From Alishewanella metallidurans (GTDB lineage Bacteria; Pseudomonadota; Gammaproteobacteria; Enterobacterales; Alteromonadaceae): DNA of 64,000 nucleotides. The translations under genes were made by a program, and so were the position numbers. Positions within the stretch are counted from its first letter, which is position 1. Every line of letters starts with the position of its first letter. The notes under the pieces were generated by a model. That model searched no databases. It saw only the letters and a program-made list of their open reading frames with translations, and was not told the origin of the DNA. Below are positions 1 to 8,521 of the stretch, piece after piece. The stretch is taken from assembly GCF_036983985.1 (NCBI RefSeq), contig NZ_JALAHQ010000002.1, positions 434,001 to 498,000 on the forward strand, in the 5' to 3' direction.

Positions 1-24
1 GTTAATTACGCAGGGCTTATTTAA

Positions 25-200
25 TTAGCTAAAGACATCAAAAGCGATATCAGATTCAGGCACCCCTTTATCTCTCAGTAACCTTATGGTGTCATCCATC
101 AATCCTTTGGGACCGCATAAATAAAATTCAGGATCGCCTTGCGCAACGATATTTTGCCAATTTAAAGCCAATACATGTTGGGCATAACCGGTCGCAAATT
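25..200 (-). pseudogene. 3' remnant of FNR-type flavin reductase
   Basis: The minus strand encodes only the C-terminal end of a ferredoxin-NADP-reductase-like NAD-binding domain. The readable part includes FYLCGPKGLMDDTI followed by a terminal DVF and a TAA at 25-27. YLCGP is the classic pyridine-nucleotide-binding motif of this superfamily, close to its C-terminus. Reading upstream, the frame closes near 205, so the flavin domain and the start are missing. It meets the 3' end of another gene on the opposite strand, which suggests a deletion junction. The exact breakpoint cannot be placed. Confidence 0.55.
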
Positions 201-312
201 ACCGATAGAAAAAGACAGTTTTGTTACACCTTTGGCCGATATTGATGCCTTTATCAACAATGCAAAATCGCGGCTCTGGCAGCGTGAGCCTAAGGTGCGT
301 GACTTAGCTTAA
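181..312 (+). pseudogene. 3' remnant of an unidentified gene
   Basis: An open frame of about 43 codons ends at a TAA (310-312) and encodes TPLADIDAFINNAKSRLWQR near its end. It has no start codon with a ribosome site and no upstream body. It reads like the C-terminus of a longer protein that lost its 5' part where it abuts the flavin reductase remnant. I do not recognise the family. Confidence 0.35.
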
Positions 313-444
313 TCGGGTTTAGTTAAATTAAAACTTAGAACTCGGCTTGCTTGCTGGGTTTTAAGTTTTTAGATCGCGGAGCTCTTCAGTTACAATGCAC
401 CTACATCGCATCTCATAATCGCTATTAGGCGTGTATAACTTATT

Positions 445-951
445 ATGCAACTGATCAAAATTGATAAAGCCCGTTATCGGCGGCATTTAAACCGCGTTAT
501 TGTCGGCAGTATCGCGGCGTTGGCCATCGGTAGTTTAGCCATAGCGCAAATACTTATTGCGCTATTTCCTGACGCAAGCGGCAGCCATTTCCATTGGAAT
601 TTATTAGGTGTAGTTGTTACCACGCTAACTATAGGTTGGCTATTGAACAAATATCGCACGCATGCTTATATGACCGAAGTGGTATATGTGTGGGACTTAA
701 AGCAGGCGCTAAATAAAATAACCCGCAAAATGCCTAAGCTGAAAGCAGCCGCGCAAGCCGGTAATGCCGACGCCCTTTTGGCGCTGCAATACAGTTATGC
801 TGGGTCGCGCTTATTGTGGCACTTAGACGACAATAGCATAGTGATGGAAGAGTTATCCGTTGCCCAATTAGAGCTTGACAGCTTAATCACCAAGTATAAT
901 CTGACGTTAAATACCGATGATTATAACGATTTAATTTTAAACCAGTTTTAA
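445..951 (+). CDS. DUF3087-like inner membrane protein
   Basis: This is a 168-residue protein of unknown function. It has two N-terminal membrane segments (about residues 19-41 and 50-66) and then a soluble, mostly helical domain to the C-terminus. The opening, MQLIKIDKARYRRHLN, resembles what I remember of the DUF3087 family of gammaproteobacterial membrane proteins. The family assignment is from memory. It stands alone and its stop overlaps the convergent MFS gene by a few bases. Confidence 0.6.
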   Translation: MQLIKIDKARYRRHLNRVIVGSIAALAIGSLAIAQILIALFPDASGSHFHWNLLGVVVTTLTIGWLLNKYRTHAYMTEVVYVWDLKQALNKITRKMPKLKAAAQAGNADALLALQYSYAGSRLLWHLDDNSIVMEELSVAQLELDSLITKYNLTLNTDDYNDLILNQF

Positions 952-2162
952 CGTTTCTTTGCTGGTTTTAGTTCAGGCAACCAAAAACCTACTATGCCTA
1001 ATAGCGGTAATACCGCACACACCTTGTACACCATGCCAATGCTATAAAAGTCAGCTAATGCACCTATAGCAGCGGCGCCTATGCCTGCAATGCCAAAGGC
1101 GATACCAAAAAACAGCCCAGATACAGTACCAATTTTACCTGGCATTAATTCTTGGCCGTACACAATCATCGCTGGGAATGCTGAAGCTAAAATCATGCCG
1201 ACTAAAAACACTAATACCAGCGTGGTAGAAAAGCTAACAAAAGGCAGCATTAAAGCAAAAGGGGCTGAGCCTAAAATAGAACCTAAAATAATACGTTTGC
1301 GGCCTATGTAGTCGCCCACCGGTCCGCCGGCAATAGTGCCTATGGCAACACCAACTAAAAATAAAAACAAGCAGTATTGCGAGGTTTGAATACTCACGTC
1401 AAAGCGGTCAATTAGATAAAACGTAAAGTAACTGTGTAAGCCCGCCAAATAAACAAACTTAGAAAACAGTAACATTAGTAACAAGGTTAATGCGGTTCGT
1501 ACTTGCGTCTTGCTAAGGCCGTTATCATACTTAGCTAAGCTGGCTCGGCCTTTAACTGTTTTTAAATTTGCCGAATACCAGTAACTCACCCTTAATAATA
1601 AGGTCATACCAAGTAGCGCTAATAATGCCACCCAAGCGACACTTTTTTGGCCATTAGGTAAAATTAATACGGCTGCAAAAATAGGGCCTATTGCGGTGCC
1701 AACATTGCCCCCTACCTGGAAGATAGATTGCGCTAAACCGTGTTTTCCAGCCGATGCCATTCTAGCAATACGCGACGATTCAGGATGAAACACCGAAGAA
1801 CCTATACCTATTAACGCTGCAGCCAACAACACCATGCCATAGCTTGCTGCATAGGCCAGAATAATTAAGCCAAACAACGTAAAACTCATGCCAATAGGTA
1901 AAGAAAATGGCATCGGCTTTTTATCAGTAAAACGACCAATAAATGGCTGTAACAAGGACGCCATCGTTTGGTACACCAGAGTAATTAAGCCTATTTGCAT
2001 AAAACTAAGATTAAAATTACCCGATAACACCGGATAAAGCGCCAGCATAACTGACTGCATCATGTCATTAATGGCGTGGCTGGCACTAATTGTGGTTAAA
2101 ATGCCATAAGAAACGCGGTTTTCAGGGGCAGCTGCTGGATGTGCGGTGTTCACTTGGCTCAT
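948..2162 (-). CDS. MFS efflux transporter, fosmidomycin-resistance (Fsr) type
   Basis: This 404-residue major facilitator has about twelve membrane segments. The features ASHAINDMMQSVMLALYPVL near the N-terminus, the loop GRFTDKKPMPFSL and GSSVFHPESSRIAR match Fsr-like drug:H+ antiporters. The start chosen is the ATG at 2162 (MSQVNTAHPAA); an upstream in-frame ATG would add 16 residues that do not fit the family. Fsr proteins export fosmidomycin and related compounds, but the substrate here is unknown. The gene is divergent from the Moco operon and shares about 400 bp of intergenic DNA with it. Confidence 0.8.
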   Translation of the reverse strand: MSQVNTAHPAAAPENRVSYGILTTISASHAINDMMQSVMLALYPVLSGNFNLSFMQIGLITLVYQTMASLLQPFIGRFTDKKPMPFSLPIGMSFTLFGLIILAYAASYGMVLLAAALIGIGSSVFHPESSRIARMASAGKHGLAQSIFQVGGNVGTAIGPIFAAVLILPNGQKSVAWVALLALLGMTLLLRVSYWYSANLKTVKGRASLAKYDNGLSKTQVRTALTLLLMLLFSKFVYLAGLHSYFTFYLIDRFDVSIQTSQYCLFLFLVGVAIGTIAGGPVGDYIGRKRIILGSILGSAPFALMLPFVSFSTTLVLVFLVGMILASAFPAMIVYGQELMPGKIGTVSGLFFGIAFGIAGIGAAAIGALADFYSIGMVYKVCAVLPLLGIVGFWLPELKPAKKR

Positions 2163-2450
2163 AAATGCAACATAGAAAAAGAATGGCCTAGCTATGATAC
2201 AAAAATGCACGCCTTGTTACTAATCACACTAAGCTATTTGCGCTATTTGGCGGGTTACGTCGGTTATTTCAGCAAGTAATGGAATAAGGAACTGCTAAGC
2301 ACGGTCGATTAATCGTTGTTCACTGGGCAATATCGTTAAAATAGACTAGCATTTACCCTTCTATTAAATCGAAACAAACTATTACTTAGTGGGTAGTTTT
2401 GCGCCTCTTCTGGGCAATAACAAAACCTTAAATAAACGCTTAAGCTTACA
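2163..2450. other. Intergenic region between the MFS gene and the moa leader
   Basis: This is a roughly 290-bp divergent intergenic stretch. I see no credible gene, no FNR box and no clear palindrome. Promoters for the exporter (leftward) and for the Moco operon (rightward) must lie here, but I cannot place them with confidence. Confidence 0.4.
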
Positions 2451-2451
2451 C

Positions 2452-2579
2452 AATAACGCCGAGCTGCCGGCTCTAAGCCTGCTATGCGCTAGCATATTAG
2501 GGATGAACGGTACGCCGTGGCAATAACGCCACCGGGTTTAGCTGGAAACGGCTACACCTCCCCTATTGGAAAGGTGTGC
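2452..2579 (+). promoter_or_regulatory. Probable Moco (molybdenum cofactor) riboswitch of moaA
   Basis: The leader directly before moaA carries elements I associate with the Moco RNA motif: GGCAATAACGCCACCGGG, a GAAA-capped hairpin (tagctg-gaaa-cggcta, about 2539-2554) and the segment ACACCTCCCC. ACACCT (2554-2559) can pair with AGGTGT (2572-2577), which contains the moaA Shine-Dalgarno, so it offers a translation-off platform. Moco riboswitches are known upstream of moaA in gammaproteobacteria. The assignment is from memory of the motif plus visible pairing. Confidence 0.7.
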
Positions 2580-2580
2580 T

Positions 2581-3552
2581 ATGTTAATTGACGCATTTTC
2601 GCGCCGTTTTACTTATTTACGGCTATCTATCACTGAAAGTTGCAACTTTCGCTGTAGCTACTGCTTACCTAATGGCACCGATTGCGAGTCACGCAGTGGT
2701 GAACTTAACCTTGTTGAAATACGCCGCTTAGTAACAGCCTTTGCCCGTTTAGGCACAAAAAAAGTACGTATTACCGGCGGCGAGCCCTCACTGCGAAAAG
2801 ACTTAACCGAGATTATTGCTATCTGTAAAAGTGTACCCGGCATTGAAAAAGTGGCCATAACCACCAATGGCTATCGGTTAGCGCGCGATGCACAAGCCTG
2901 GTTTGATGCCGGTTTAGACGCAGTAAACGTTAGCATTGATAGCTTAGATGCGGACACTTTTCACCTAGTTACTGGGCAAGATAAATTAGCCGATATTTTA
3001 GCCGGTGTTGCCAAAGCCCGCGCGGTTGGCATTAAACAGGTTAAAATTAATACCGTGCTACTGCGCCAACATAATGCGTTAGCCCTGCCCGACTTTTTAG
3101 ACTTTATTAAATCGCAAGATATTAGCCTGCGTTTTATCGAGCTAATGCGCACCAACGACAATACCCAGTATTATAAAAACCAACATTTAAGTGGCGAAAG
3201 TATTCAGCAAAAACTGCTAGCCACAGGCTGGCAACTTAAAGCCAAAAGCAGCACCGATGGCCCCGCTTTAGAGTATTACCATGGTGACTACCAAGGCCGT
3301 ATTGGCCTTATTATGCCTTATAGCAAAGATTTTTGTGCCGACTGCAATAGACTAAGAGTCTCTAGCCAAGCCGGTTTATATTTGTGCCTGTTTACCGAGC
3401 AGCAACAAGACTTACGCCAACTACTGCAAAACGATGACGCGCTACCGCTAATGCAGTTTTTGCAACAAGCGGTACTGGGTAAAGAGGCAACACATTACTT
3501 GCATCAAGACTTTAGCGGCGGCACTCGACATTTGGCGCAAATAGGAGGTTAG
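2581..3552 (+). CDS. moaA: GTP 3',8-cyclase MoaA
   Basis: This radical SAM enzyme converts GTP to 3',8-cyclo-GTP, the first step of molybdopterin synthesis. The 323-residue protein has the N-terminal SAM cluster motif C21-x3-C25-x2-C28, the GGEPSLR loop, a C-terminal cluster (CADCNRLRV followed by GLYLCLF) and the C-terminal Gly-Gly needed for activity. The ATG at 2581 gives the family-typical start MLIDAFSRRFTYLRLS. A TTG five codons upstream would swallow the Shine-Dalgarno. It opens a tight operon that ends with moaE. Confidence 0.96.
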   Translation: MLIDAFSRRFTYLRLSITESCNFRCSYCLPNGTDCESRSGELNLVEIRRLVTAFARLGTKKVRITGGEPSLRKDLTEIIAICKSVPGIEKVAITTNGYRLARDAQAWFDAGLDAVNVSIDSLDADTFHLVTGQDKLADILAGVAKARAVGIKQVKINTVLLRQHNALALPDFLDFIKSQDISLRFIELMRTNDNTQYYKNQHLSGESIQQKLLATGWQLKAKSSTDGPALEYYHGDYQGRIGLIMPYSKDFCADCNRLRVSSQAGLYLCLFTEQQQDLRQLLQNDDALPLMQFLQQAVLGKEATHYLHQDFSGGTRHLAQIGG

Positions 3553-3553
3553 T

Positions 3554-4144
3554 GTGGCAGTAATGCAAACACCCTCTTTGTCGCTTAAGGTGCCGGCCTT
3601 TACCGCAGTAATTTTAGCTGGCGGTCTTTCATCACGTATGGGCCAAGATAAAGCCCTGTTACAAATTAATGGCCAAAGCCTGCTTAAACATATGCAGCAA
3701 CGGGTTAGCCAAGCTGGTGCAAGCCAAATTATCATTAGCCGTAATCAACCGGGGTTTATTGCTGATATAACACCAGAGCAAGGCCCACTTGGCGGTATTT
3801 TATCGGTACTGCCACATTGCACCGAGCCTAAACTATTAATAGTGCCGATAGACATACCGCTAATTAGTGTTGCTAGCTTGCAACAGCTACTTACCGCAAG
3901 CAGCGCGGCCAGTTACTTTGCTGAGCATCCGTTACCTTGTGTGCTACCCAATAATGCCGCGTTAAAACAGCGTATTATTAGCCAACTGCATACCGGACAA
4001 CGTTCAATAAAAGCATTACTGCACGGGCTTAGTGCAAGCCAACTGAGCGCCGATAACACCCAACTAATTAATACCAATACGCCAGCACAGTGGCAACACT
4101 GTATGCAGCAGTTAACGCTAGGAGTGCAAGATGGCCAAGCCTAA
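3554..4144 (+). CDS. mobA: Molybdenum cofactor guanylyltransferase MobA
   Basis: MobA attaches GMP to molybdopterin to form the MGD cofactor used by enzymes such as NarG. This 196-residue protein shows the nucleotidyltransferase signature LAGGLSSRMGQDKALL near residues 20-35, a GPLGG loop and an IVPIDIP motif. It starts at GTG 3554, preceded by AGGAGG at 3543-3548 inside the end of moaA; an ATG three codons later is too far from that ribosome site. Its 3' end overlaps moaB by 14 bp, which suggests translational coupling. Confidence 0.93.
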   Translation: MAVMQTPSLSLKVPAFTAVILAGGLSSRMGQDKALLQINGQSLLKHMQQRVSQAGASQIIISRNQPGFIADITPEQGPLGGILSVLPHCTEPKLLIVPIDIPLISVASLQQLLTASSAASYFAEHPLPCVLPNNAALKQRIISQLHTGQRSIKALLHGLSASQLSADNTQLINTNTPAQWQHCMQQLTLGVQDGQA

Positions 4145-4685
4145 TTTAAGCCAGTTTTATTCGCTTAACATCGCCGTACTTACGGTATCAGATAGCCGCA
4201 CTAGCCAAAATGACAGCAGTGGCGACTTATTAACTGAGCTATTGCAAGGCGCTGGCCACCAACTAATTAGCCGTGCAATACAGGCTAACCAAAAACACCA
4301 ATTACGGGCCGTGCTTAGCCAGTGGATAGCCAGTAGTGATATTCAAGTAATATTAATCAATGGCGGTACCGGTTATGCTGCAGGTAACTGCACCATAGAA
4401 GCATTAACGCCGTTATTAGATACCTGCGTGCCGGGCTTTGGTGAGTTGTTTCGTAGTATTTCCTTGGCCAATATTGGCTCAGCCGCGCTGCAATCAGGCG
4501 CGCTAGCGGGTATGGCTAATGGCACCTTAGTATTTGCTATGCCAGGTTCAGGCAACGCTTGTCGCCTTGCCATGCAACAGCTTATTTTACCGCAACTAGA
4601 CAGCACTACTGGGCCCTGTAATTTTGTTGCGCACGTTAAAAACAGCCCAAGCAAAGCTTGCCCAATCGATAACAGGAAAGCGTAA
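4131..4685 (+). CDS. moaB: MoaB/MogA family molybdopterin protein
   Basis: This 184-residue member of the MoaB/MogA fold is related to enzymes that adenylylate molybdopterin. It has the expected NIAVLTVSDSRT opening, a GGTG loop, GFGELFR, and AMPGSGNACR near the end, followed by PCNF. The stretch after GGTG is unusual: it reads YAAGNCTIEAL, where family members usually carry an acidic residue (such as GD or RD) before the T/P-EA segment, and LQSGALAG lacks the common Arg. It may be active, altered, or a non-catalytic MoaB. It is coupled to mobA upstream and followed closely by moaC. Confidence 0.88.
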   Translation: MAKPNLSQFYSLNIAVLTVSDSRTSQNDSSGDLLTELLQGAGHQLISRAIQANQKHQLRAVLSQWIASSDIQVILINGGTGYAAGNCTIEALTPLLDTCVPGFGELFRSISLANIGSAALQSGALAGMANGTLVFAMPGSGNACRLAMQQLILPQLDSTTGPCNFVAHVKNSPSKACPIDNRKA

Positions 4686-4686
4686 T

Positions 4687-5172
4687 ATGTCTGAACTTAC
4701 CCATTTAGATCACACTGGCGCAGCGGCAATGGTCGATATTAGCAACAAAGCTGAAACTAAACGCGAAGCCCGCGCTAGCGGTATGGTGCAAACCACACCA
4801 CAAGTGATTAATTTAATTTCACAGGCGTTAATTAAAAAAGGTGATGTACTCGCTACTGCGCGTATTGCCGGCATTATGGCAGCAAAAAAGACCAGTGAGC
4901 TTATTCCGTTATGCCACAGCCTAATGCTAAGTAAAGTAAGCATAGACTTTAAGCTGCAGCCTGAATTGGGCCAAATACAAATAGAAAGCTGTTGCGTAGT
5001 AAGCGGGCAAACTGGGGTAGAAATGGAAGCGCTAACGGCGGTATCTGTGGCAGCACTGACCATTTACGATATGTGCAAAGCGGTGGATAAAGCGATGTGC
5101 ATTAGCGATATTCAGTTACTGGAAAAAACCGGCGGTAAGTCGGGGCATTATTTACTAGCAGCCGATAAGTAA
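4687..5172 (+). CDS. moaC: Cyclic pyranopterin monophosphate synthase MoaC
   Basis: MoaC converts 3',8-cyclo-GTP to cyclic pyranopterin monophosphate. The 161-residue protein begins MSELTHLDHTGAAAMVDIS and contains the core KTSELIPLCHSL, the GVEMEALTAVSVA segment and a C-terminal KTGGKSGHY, all conserved in MoaC. The ATG at 4687 follows AGGAAAG by a few bases. A longer frame reaching into moaB lacks family support. Confidence 0.96.
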   Translation: MSELTHLDHTGAAAMVDISNKAETKREARASGMVQTTPQVINLISQALIKKGDVLATARIAGIMAAKKTSELIPLCHSLMLSKVSIDFKLQPELGQIQIESCCVVSGQTGVEMEALTAVSVAALTIYDMCKAVDKAMCISDIQLLEKTGGKSGHYLLAADK

Positions 5173-5217
5173 GCTATACGCATAATTATTATTTGCTAAC
5201 AGAAAAAGGGTAATAAA

Positions 5218-5469
5218 ATGATTAAAATTCTGTTTTTTGCTGCACTGCGTGAGCGCTTAGACTGCGAACAATACCTACTTAGCTGCGATGATACCAAGCT
5301 TGATGTTGCCGCTGTAGTAAACCAATTACAAAGCTTAGGCAATAACTGGCGGCAAGAGCTTAGCCGCACCGACTTACTTTGCGCACTTAACCAACAGCTG
5401 GTGCCATTAACAGCAAGGGTTAGGTCTGGCGATGAGCTCGCGTTTTTTCCACCGGTAACCGGAGGTTAA
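5218..5469 (+). CDS. moaD: Molybdopterin synthase small subunit MoaD
   Basis: This is an 83-residue ubiquitin-like sulfur carrier. The terminal Gly-Gly (PVTGG) is the site that is adenylylated and thiocarboxylated to deliver sulfur to precursor Z. The opening IKILFFAALRERL and FFPPVTGG are typical. An AAAAAGGGTAATAA leader precedes the ATG. It is adjacent to moaE, its partner, with a 1-bp gap. Confidence 0.95.
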   Translation: MIKILFFAALRERLDCEQYLLSCDDTKLDVAAVVNQLQSLGNNWRQELSRTDLLCALNQQLVPLTARVRSGDELAFFPPVTGG

Positions 5470-5470
5470 T

Positions 5471-5950
5471 ATGTCAGTGTCAGTGTCAGTGTCAGTGTCA
5501 GTGTCAGTGTCAGTAGCAGTGCAACAGGCTAACTTTTCCGTCGCGGATGAATATGCAGCGTTAAGCCAAAACCCACAATGTGGTGCCGTTGTTACCTTTA
5601 GTGGCTTAGTACGTGAGCTCGCAGATACGCAGTTGCAAGCAATGACATTAGAACACTACCCGAGTATGACCGAACGGGCATTACATGATATTGGCCAACA
5701 AGCATTAAGCCGCTGGCAACTAGGTGCGGTAAGAATTATTCACCGTGTTGGCCGACTAACGCCCAATGAGCAAATTGTCTTTGTTGGTATTGCTAGTGCC
5801 CACCGAGATGCCGCCTTTGCTGCCGCACAATTTATTATGGATTACCTAAAAAATCAGGCGCCATTGTGGAAAAAAGAGCATACCGCTGCTGGCGATTATT
5901 GGGTAGAGGCTAAAACTACAGATCAGGCGGCGATTAAACGCTGGTTATAA
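5471..5950 (+). CDS. moaE: Molybdopterin synthase large subunit MoaE
   Basis: MoaE forms the catalytic subunit of molybdopterin synthase with MoaD. The protein (159 residues) carries the family features GAVVTFSGLVREL, LEHYPSM, HRVGRL and a C-terminal PLWKKEH containing the active-site Lys. The N-terminus is odd: after the start Met come seven Ser-Val pairs encoded by a hexanucleotide repeat, before the real fold begins near residue 20. GGAGG in the end of moaD supplies the ribosome site. The gene converges on modC with a small overlap. Confidence 0.95.
   Translation: MSVSVSVSVSVSVSVAVQQANFSVADEYAALSQNPQCGAVVTFSGLVRELADTQLQAMTLEHYPSMTERALHDIGQQALSRWQLGAVRIIHRVGRLTPNEQIVFVGIASAHRDAAFAAAQFIMDYLKNQAPLWKKEHTAAGDYWVEAKTTDQAAIKRWL
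5474..5515 (+). repeat. Hexanucleotide tandem repeat in moaE
   Basis: There are six perfect tcagtg units, then a seventh with one change (tcagta) and a near unit gcagtg. The repeat lies immediately after the moaE start codon and encodes Ser-Val pairs. Because the unit is 6 bp, length changes would alter the N-terminus without shifting the frame. Confidence 0.95.
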
Positions 5951-7015
5951 ATCTAGGCTCACGGCTTTAACTAACGCATAAAGCAGCTGACCAGGCTGTA
6001 ACGCTAGCCGCTGTAATGAGCGACGACTAATACGTGACAGTAATACTTGATCGCTCAAGGCTAATTTTAACAACACATGGCCGGGGTTTGGGTCATCACT
6101 GATCTCAAGCAAGGTTACCGCTAAGCAATTATTAACACTAAACTGCTGCGGTGGCGCAAGCGCTATAGCCACATCACGCGCCAGCACTCTGGCCCGCACC
6201 TCAGTACCTAAAGCAATATTTTGCTGCGAAATAGACAAGCACTGGCCATCGGCAAGCTGTAATTCGCTAATATAGTCATCGCTATGCGCCTGTACCCTAG
6301 CTTTAATCACTGCCGCGGCATTAGCGCTATGGGCAAGCGGTAAATCGGTACGAGTAAGTAACTCTTGCAGTGGGCCTTGTGCTAGCACCCGCCCCTGCTC
6401 TAACAACACCATATAGTCAGCAAGCCTAGACACCTCATCAATAGCATGACTAACGTAAATAATGGGTATGCCTAAGCTGGCATGCAAGCGCTCAATATAA
6501 GGCAAAATTTCGGCTTTACTGCTTTGATCTAATGACGCCATAGGCTCATCCATTAGCAATAGCCGCGGGCTAGTCAGTAACGCTCGTGCAATAGCCACAC
6601 GCTGGCGCTGGCCGCCCGACAACTGCTCAGGGTAACGTTTTAATAAGCTGCTTAAACCTAATAATTCCACAGTTTCAGTAAAACAAATCTGCCGCTGTGC
6701 TTTAGCTACGCGGTTATAGCCAAACATCAGATTGCGCTCTACGTTAAGATGCGGAAATAAACTCGCCTCTTGAAATACATAACCTAATGCACGTTGGTGC
6801 ACGGGTAAAAATAGTTGCTCATCTTGCCAAACGTCACCGTTTACCGACAAGCTCATGCTATTAACACGCTCTAAGCCGGCAATACAGCGCAAAATTGTGG
6901 TTTTACCTGAGCCAGAGCGGCCAAACAACGCGGTAATACCTTTAGCGGGTAACTCAAGCTTAACCTCAAGTTGAAAACTACCGCGCTGTAAATTGATACT
7001 GGCAGTAATACTCAT
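5945..7015 (-). CDS. modC: Molybdate ABC transporter ATPase ModC
   Basis: This is the ATP-binding subunit of the molybdate importer. The 356-residue protein has Walker A GRSGSGKT at 32-39, signature LSGGQRQRVAIARAL, Walker B LLLMDEP and a C-terminal Mop/TOBE region from about residue 290. The start overlaps the modB stop by 4 bp (ATGA), showing translational coupling. It is the last gene of modABC and converges on moaE. Confidence 0.95.
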   Translation of the reverse strand: MSITASINLQRGSFQLEVKLELPAKGITALFGRSGSGKTTILRCIAGLERVNSMSLSVNGDVWQDEQLFLPVHQRALGYVFQEASLFPHLNVERNLMFGYNRVAKAQRQICFTETVELLGLSSLLKRYPEQLSGGQRQRVAIARALLTSPRLLLMDEPMASLDQSSKAEILPYIERLHASLGIPIIYVSHAIDEVSRLADYMVLLEQGRVLAQGPLQELLTRTDLPLAHSANAAAVIKARVQAHSDDYISELQLADGQCLSISQQNIALGTEVRARVLARDVAIALAPPQQFSVNNCLAVTLLEISDDPNPGHVLLKLALSDQVLLSRISRRSLQRLALQPGQLLYALVKAVSLDL

Positions 7016-7695
7016 GTAATAGCCACAACTTTAAATTTTCTGTTTAGCGCATAAACCGCCAATAGCAAACTAAAAGACAAGGTGACTAATATTGCCGATA
7101 ACGTATGGGCCGAGGCGTAATCCATGGCTTCAACGTGATTATAAATGGCAATAGACGCCACCTGAGTACTACCAGGAATATTACCGCCAACCATAATAAT
7201 GACACCAAATTCACCTAAAGTATGGGCAAACGACAATACGGTAGCGGTTAAAAAACCACGGCGCGATAACGGCAACACCACACTAAAAAAACGATCGACA
7301 GGTGATGAGCGCAAAGTAGCCGCCACCTCAAGCATACGGCCACCGGCAGCCTGAAATGCCGACGTTAATGGCTGTACCACAAAGGGTAGCGAATAAATCA
7401 TCGAACCAATAACCAAGCCAGTAAAGGTAAAGGCAAGATGATTAAACCCCATAGCTTCTAGGCTTGCGCCAACCCAACCTTTGGGGCCAAGTAATAGCAG
7501 CAAATAAAACCCCAACACCGTAGGTGGCAGCACCAAAGGCAACATTACTAATGCCTCTATTACCGTACGTCCGCGCCAACGAGTATGTGCTAACCACCAT
7601 GCTAAGGGCGTGCACAGCAACAACAAAATGGCCGTACTAACGACGGCCAGTTTAAAGGTTACCCAAAGTGCGGTGATATCATCAGCAGATAGCAT
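7012..7695 (-). CDS. modB: Molybdate ABC transporter permease ModB
   Basis: This inner-membrane permease has about five to six membrane segments. It contains the permease-ATPase coupling loop in AATLRSSPVDRFFSVVLPL (EAA-type motif) and PLVLPPTVLGFYLLL, both typical of ModB. The start is placed at ATG 7695 (MLSADDITALWVTFK), close to the family length of about 229; a TTG four codons upstream is possible. It lies between modA and modC in one operon. Confidence 0.93.
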   Translation of the reverse strand: MLSADDITALWVTFKLAVVSTAILLLLCTPLAWWLAHTRWRGRTVIEALVMLPLVLPPTVLGFYLLLLLGPKGWVGASLEAMGFNHLAFTFTGLVIGSMIYSLPFVVQPLTSAFQAAGGRMLEVAATLRSSPVDRFFSVVLPLSRRGFLTATVLSFAHTLGEFGVIIMVGGNIPGSTQVASIAIYNHVEAMDYASAHTLSAILVTLSFSLLLAVYALNRKFKVVAIT

Positions 7696-7723
7696 GCATA
7701 AATCCAAAATAGTGGCGGTATGG

Positions 7724-8521
7724 CTAACGGGTGTTTTCTACATGATAACCAGCAGCCTGTATCACAGCAATGGCATCAGGCGTTTGTAACCAGTGCATAA
7801 ACTTGCGTGCAGCAATTAATACTTGAGGGTCTTGCTCAGCGTGTTTTAAAATCACCGCTTGTTGCACTATTGGTTCATACATTGTTGTCGGTGCTTGCCA
7901 GTACGAGCCGGTAATTGAACCGTCGGCATTAATTATTTGCGCTAACGCGACAAAGCCTAAAGGTGCCGCACCAGAGGCAACTTGGCTGTAGGCCTGACCT
8001 ATAGACTGCGCACGTACCAACTTCTTTTTTTCATTTAATTTTTGCCACACGCCCAAATTCTGCATAATTTGTTGAGCAGCCGCACCATAAGGTGCATTAC
8101 GAGGTTCCGCAATACTAAGGTGTTTAAAGCTCGCAGTTTTTAATACCGAAGCCTGCTCATCTATCAGCTGTTTGTCGGTTGACCATAATACTGGTACCCC
8201 TACCGCATAAGTATATTGTGAGTCGGCAAGTGCAAGCTGCTCGGCAACAAGTTGGGTTGGCCGCTGTGCATCAGCAGAAAAAAATAGATGAAACGGCGCT
8301 GCTTGCTGAATTTGTGCATATAGCGCCCCCGATGAACCTGCACTAATTAAAAACGTTTGGTTATGCTGTTGCTGATACATAGCCGTAAGTTGCTGTAAGC
8401 TACCATTAAAGTTAGCCGCCACAGCAATACGCAGTGGCTCAGCAGCAAAAATAGCACTACTGAACATTAGCGCTAGGCTAGATAGGCTCAAATAGTTAGT
8501 GGCCTTCGTCAATAAACCCAT
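7724..8521 (-). CDS. modA: Molybdate-binding periplasmic protein ModA
   Basis: This is the periplasmic binding protein of the molybdate importer, with 265 residues. A signal peptide occupies about residues 1-26 (cleavage near FAA-EP). The mature start LRIAVAANFNGSLQQL and the ISAGSSGALYAQIQ segment are the typical oxyanion-binding elements. It heads modABC. A ModE-like operator lies about 40 bp upstream of its start, so repression by ModE-molybdate is likely. Confidence 0.94.
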   Translation of the reverse strand: MGLLTKATNYLSLSSLALMFSSAIFAAEPLRIAVAANFNGSLQQLTAMYQQQHNQTFLISAGSSGALYAQIQQAAPFHLFFSADAQRPTQLVAEQLALADSQYTYAVGVPVLWSTDKQLIDEQASVLKTASFKHLSIAEPRNAPYGAAAQQIMQNLGVWQKLNEKKKLVRAQSIGQAYSQVASGAAPLGFVALAQIINADGSITGSYWQAPTTMYEPIVQQAVILKHAEQDPQVLIAARKFMHWLQTPDAIAVIQAAGYHVENTR

